A stretch of 64,000 nucleotides of DNA from NCBI RefSeq assembly GCF_037265215.1, contig NZ_CP147737.1, positions 4,558,001-4,622,000 on the forward strand, read 5' to 3'. The position numbers and the translations under genes were made by a program. This stretch comes from Xenorhabdus griffiniae (GTDB lineage Bacteria > Pseudomonadota > Gammaproteobacteria > Enterobacterales > Enterobacteriaceae). Below the pieces are notes generated by a model. That model worked only from the letters and a program-made list of their open reading frames with translations, did not search any database and was not told where the DNA came from. Below, one piece after another: positions 62,063-64,000 of this stretch; position 1 is the stretch's first letter, and each line of letters begins with the position of its first letter.

Positions 62063-62289
62063 GCATATCAAACAGAAAGGAGAGATACGGGTTATTCCCT
62101 ACCGGAAAAACAGTCGAAAATCAGATTGATAAATGTTTATATCGTTATCGCCATTTAGTCGAAAATGTGTTCGCCAGAATTAAACATTTTCGTGCAATAG
62201 CAATAAGATACAACAAGCTTGAGCGAAATTATGCCAGCCTGTTAGCGCTGGAGTTTATCATTATTTGGTTACCGATGTGGGTTGATTAA
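62063..62289 (+). pseudogene. IS5-family transposase, C-terminal fragment
   Basis: Reads FPTGKTVENQIDKCLYRYRH, then LVENVFARIKHFRAIAIRYN and ending LALEFIIIWLPMWVD. The R-Y-RHLVEN-F-x-RIK pattern is the C-terminal catalytic-Glu region of IS5/IS1031-type transposases. The 5' part was cut off where IS1 begins. Sequence 62290-62571 contains nothing supportable. Confidence 0.8.
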
Positions 62290-62571
62290 ATTATGAACTT
62301 AAAAAATCAACAGGCCCTACTCATATTCTTTGAGATCGTAGCGATCAGGTGGCGGGAACATTCCAACATATTTTGGATATCACTATAGCTATGGCCAGTC
62401 TTCAATAGGCTATCCTTCTAACACGTTGAGTGGTTTACATTTTTAGTTTCTGTATCGGGAAGTAAGATTGCTGAGTGAATAAAACCTAATTAAAGTAAGG
62501 CGCTGGATAAAATACCAGCGCTTTGTCATTAATCTGATAACGCTTTATTTTTTCATAGCGAGCCACTGAAA

Positions 62572-63173
62572 TTATTTTCGATTAAGAAAATAACAGATGA
62601 AGGCAAAGGCTAATGCAAGTCCAGCCAAAAATAACATTAGAGTTTGATAACCTTGGAGCAATGTATTGAAGCGGGCTAACAAAAATACAGCGAAAGCGAT
62701 ACCACAAGCTCCCCCTACATTATGAATAGTCCAAGAGGTTCCCATGGCAACAGTGGGATAATGAACCACCAAGCATTTACCTGTGTTGAGGCGAGAGCAA
62801 GGAAAATGGCAGAGGCCACAAACAGTAGCAAGCCAATTAAAATGATCCGTTGCGGGCCAAATTTTTCACTATGATTACCTACCCAAGGAGATGTTAAGGC
62901 AAACATGATTGTAGCTGGTAATAAGAACATCCCTATCTCAATATCATTTTTCCCCAATTGTCCTGCGAAAAACATAGGTAATGTAAGCAGAATTGTGCAA
63001 TAGAAAAAAGCGAGAAAAAATGTTGCAAGTAGTGCAGAAACAAAACGCATTTTGCGGAAAAAATGGAATTCAACAATTGGCTCTGGTGTTTTTAACTCAT
63101 GCCATATAAAGATAAACAATGCTATAACTGCAATAACCAATAGACTCCATTGTTGCAGGGAATTTCCATCCAA
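62572..63173 (-). pseudogene. MFS multidrug transporter (14-helix DHA2 type), truncated and frameshifted
   Basis: The first part reads KTPEPIVEFHFFRKMRFVSA, membrane helices, and MFLLPATIMFALTSPWVGNH; a frameshift near 62750 is followed by HYPTVAMGTSWTIHNVGGAC and GYQTLMLFLAGLALAFAFI. This is the C-terminal half of an EmrB/QacA-type pump. The N-terminal half is absent, so the gene is dead. Confidence 0.78.
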
Positions 63174-63374
63174 AGAGAAATAACTAACTAAATTTATTAA
63201 AAAAATACATATTTAAATTAATGAGTTTTTTATCTGTAACGGATTTTTATATCATATATTATTCCAATAAATGACTATGTTTCTTGTATTTTGATTATAT
63301 TATTGTGGTTTGAGTTAACTAATTAGTCACAATGACAATTAATCCTCGCCCCGATTGGGAGCGAGAGATGAGAC

Positions 63375-64000
63375 TTACCTCAATGTAAAATCAAGTGTCA
63401 GCATAACATTAGGCTCTATACCTGCTGGTATAGGGCCAACTGAATTGGCACTATTGATCGCATCAAGTGCGGCATTATCCAGTGTGCTATTGCCGGAGGA
63501 ATTAACGACCTTGGCGGCAGTTAAGGTGCCGTCACCTAGCAGGGTAAAGCTGACTGTGACTATACCTTGTTGTTTCATCCTCTTTGCCCTGCGAGGATAG
63601 CGTTTATGGCGTTCTATTTCTTGCCGCAGTCTTGCCGAATAATTGTCTACTTCACTATTTCCTTGTCCCACCAAAGGTTGTGATGTTGCCGCGCGGCTCA
63701 TACTGCCTTCTGAATTAGCCTGATCGTTACCGTGCGTTTCCTGCTCTGTCTGATTGCCTTTCTCTACCTGTGGTGATTGGGTGGTTTTCTTTTCTGCCAC
63801 TTCTTGCGGTTTTTCTTTCGGCTGCTTTTGGCGTTTCTTAGGCTTATCGGCCGTTGGCGGTTTTGCTACCTTATTTTCAGGGTGAATGGCTCTATCCAGT
63901 ACAAGTTCTGGTTTTGTTGGTGATTCCGGTGCGGACAAACGTGGAGATGGAGGAGAAACAGGCTCTGGCTTATTTTCCCACGATGGGGCAGCAACCATCG
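63375..64000 (-). CDS. TonB-like energy-transducing protein (5' end beyond window)
   Basis: At least 207 residues of a protein that runs off the right edge. A Pro/Lys/Glu-rich linker (KPELVLDRA, KPKKRQKQPKEKPQEVAEKK) spans the periplasm and the C-terminal TonB domain contains RHKRYPRRAKRMKQQGIVTV and SSGNSTLDNAALDAI. The N-terminal membrane anchor is not visible. It could be TonB itself or a HasB/TonB2-type paralogue; the sequence is not close enough to E. coli TonB to decide. Gap 63174-63374 is AT-rich without a gene. Confidence 0.85.
   Translation of the reverse strand, partial: MVAAPSWENKPEPVSPPSPRLSAPESPTKPELVLDRAIHPENKVAKPPTADKPKKRQKQPKEKPQEVAEKKTTQSPQVEKGNQTEQETHGNDQANSEGSMSRAATSQPLVGQGNSEVDNYSARLRQEIERHKRYPRRAKRMKQQGIVTVSFTLLGDGTLTAAKVVNSSGNSTLDNAALDAINSANSVGPIPAGIEPNVMLTLDFTLR

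Overview
The window is about 64 kb of chromosome from a gamma-proteobacterium of the Morganellaceae, most probably Xenorhabdus or close to Photorhabdus. The evidence is the enterobacterial gene order and near-E. coli protein sequences (argHGBC/argE, metF, ppc, metL-metB/metJ, rpmE, priA, cytR, ftsN, hslVU, menA, rraA/zapB, glpFK, fpr, tpiA, sbp, pfkA, fieF), combined with argG of the ~400-residue class inside the arg cluster, moderate GC content, and a large T6SS Rhs/VgrG island with many decayed insertion sequences. The genus is inferred, not proven.

Layout. 1-6.7 kb: oxyR (cut by the window edge) and the arginine genes argH, argG, argB, argC on the minus strand, divergent from argE, with two ArgR boxes between. 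6.7-33.4 kb: an accessory island inserted between argE and metF. 33.7-61.0 kb: core metabolism and cell biology (methionine, anaplerosis, replication restart, nucleoside regulator, divisome, heat-shock protease, menaquinone, glycerol, glycolysis, sulfate uptake, metal efflux). 61.4-64 kb: IS1 and IS5-type remnants, a broken MFS pump gene and a partial TonB-like gene, marking a synteny break where E. coli has cpxP/cpxRA.

The island. On the minus strand runs a T6SS module: vgrG (with an unusual N-terminal extension), an EagR/DcrB-type chaperone gene, and a 1555-residue PAAR-Rhs protein ending in an EndoU-like toxin. Downstream of the Rhs gene lie two apparently identical, directly repeated 7,057-bp units (8967-16023 and 16024-23080). 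Each unit carries a tyrosine recombinase, a CHC2/TOPRIM/P-loop primase-helicase, an 11-bp-phased iteron array, an XRE repressor, a SymE-family gene, an immunity gene and a promoterless Rhs toxin tip. The boundary of every unit falls at the same 20-bp sequence in the Rhs gene, starting exactly at the first Asp codon of the Rhs self-cleavage motif DPIGLLGG. A third, decayed unit (about 6.9-8.97 kb) has the same gene order but a different toxin tip and immunity gene. A fourth tip/immunity remnant with the same 3' hairpin lies at 31.1-31.6 kb.

Interpretation. The arrangement is best explained by an integrative, possibly autonomously replicating element that inserts at the DPIGL codons of an rhs gene, delivers a new in-frame toxin tip, and pushes the old tip and its immunity gene downstream, where the immunity gene can still protect. 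In effect it would be a recombinase-driven cassette exchanger for Rhs toxins. This is inference from structure; excision and integration were not observed.

Other island content: an IS4-type transposase remnant, an internally deleted IS630-type transposase, and a Tlde1-type peptidoglycan effector (frameshifted between its catalytic residues) followed by a periplasmic immunity-like gene. Three copies of a TATACC-ended palindromic repeat are scattered in the core region. No tRNA, rRNA or CRISPR array was seen.
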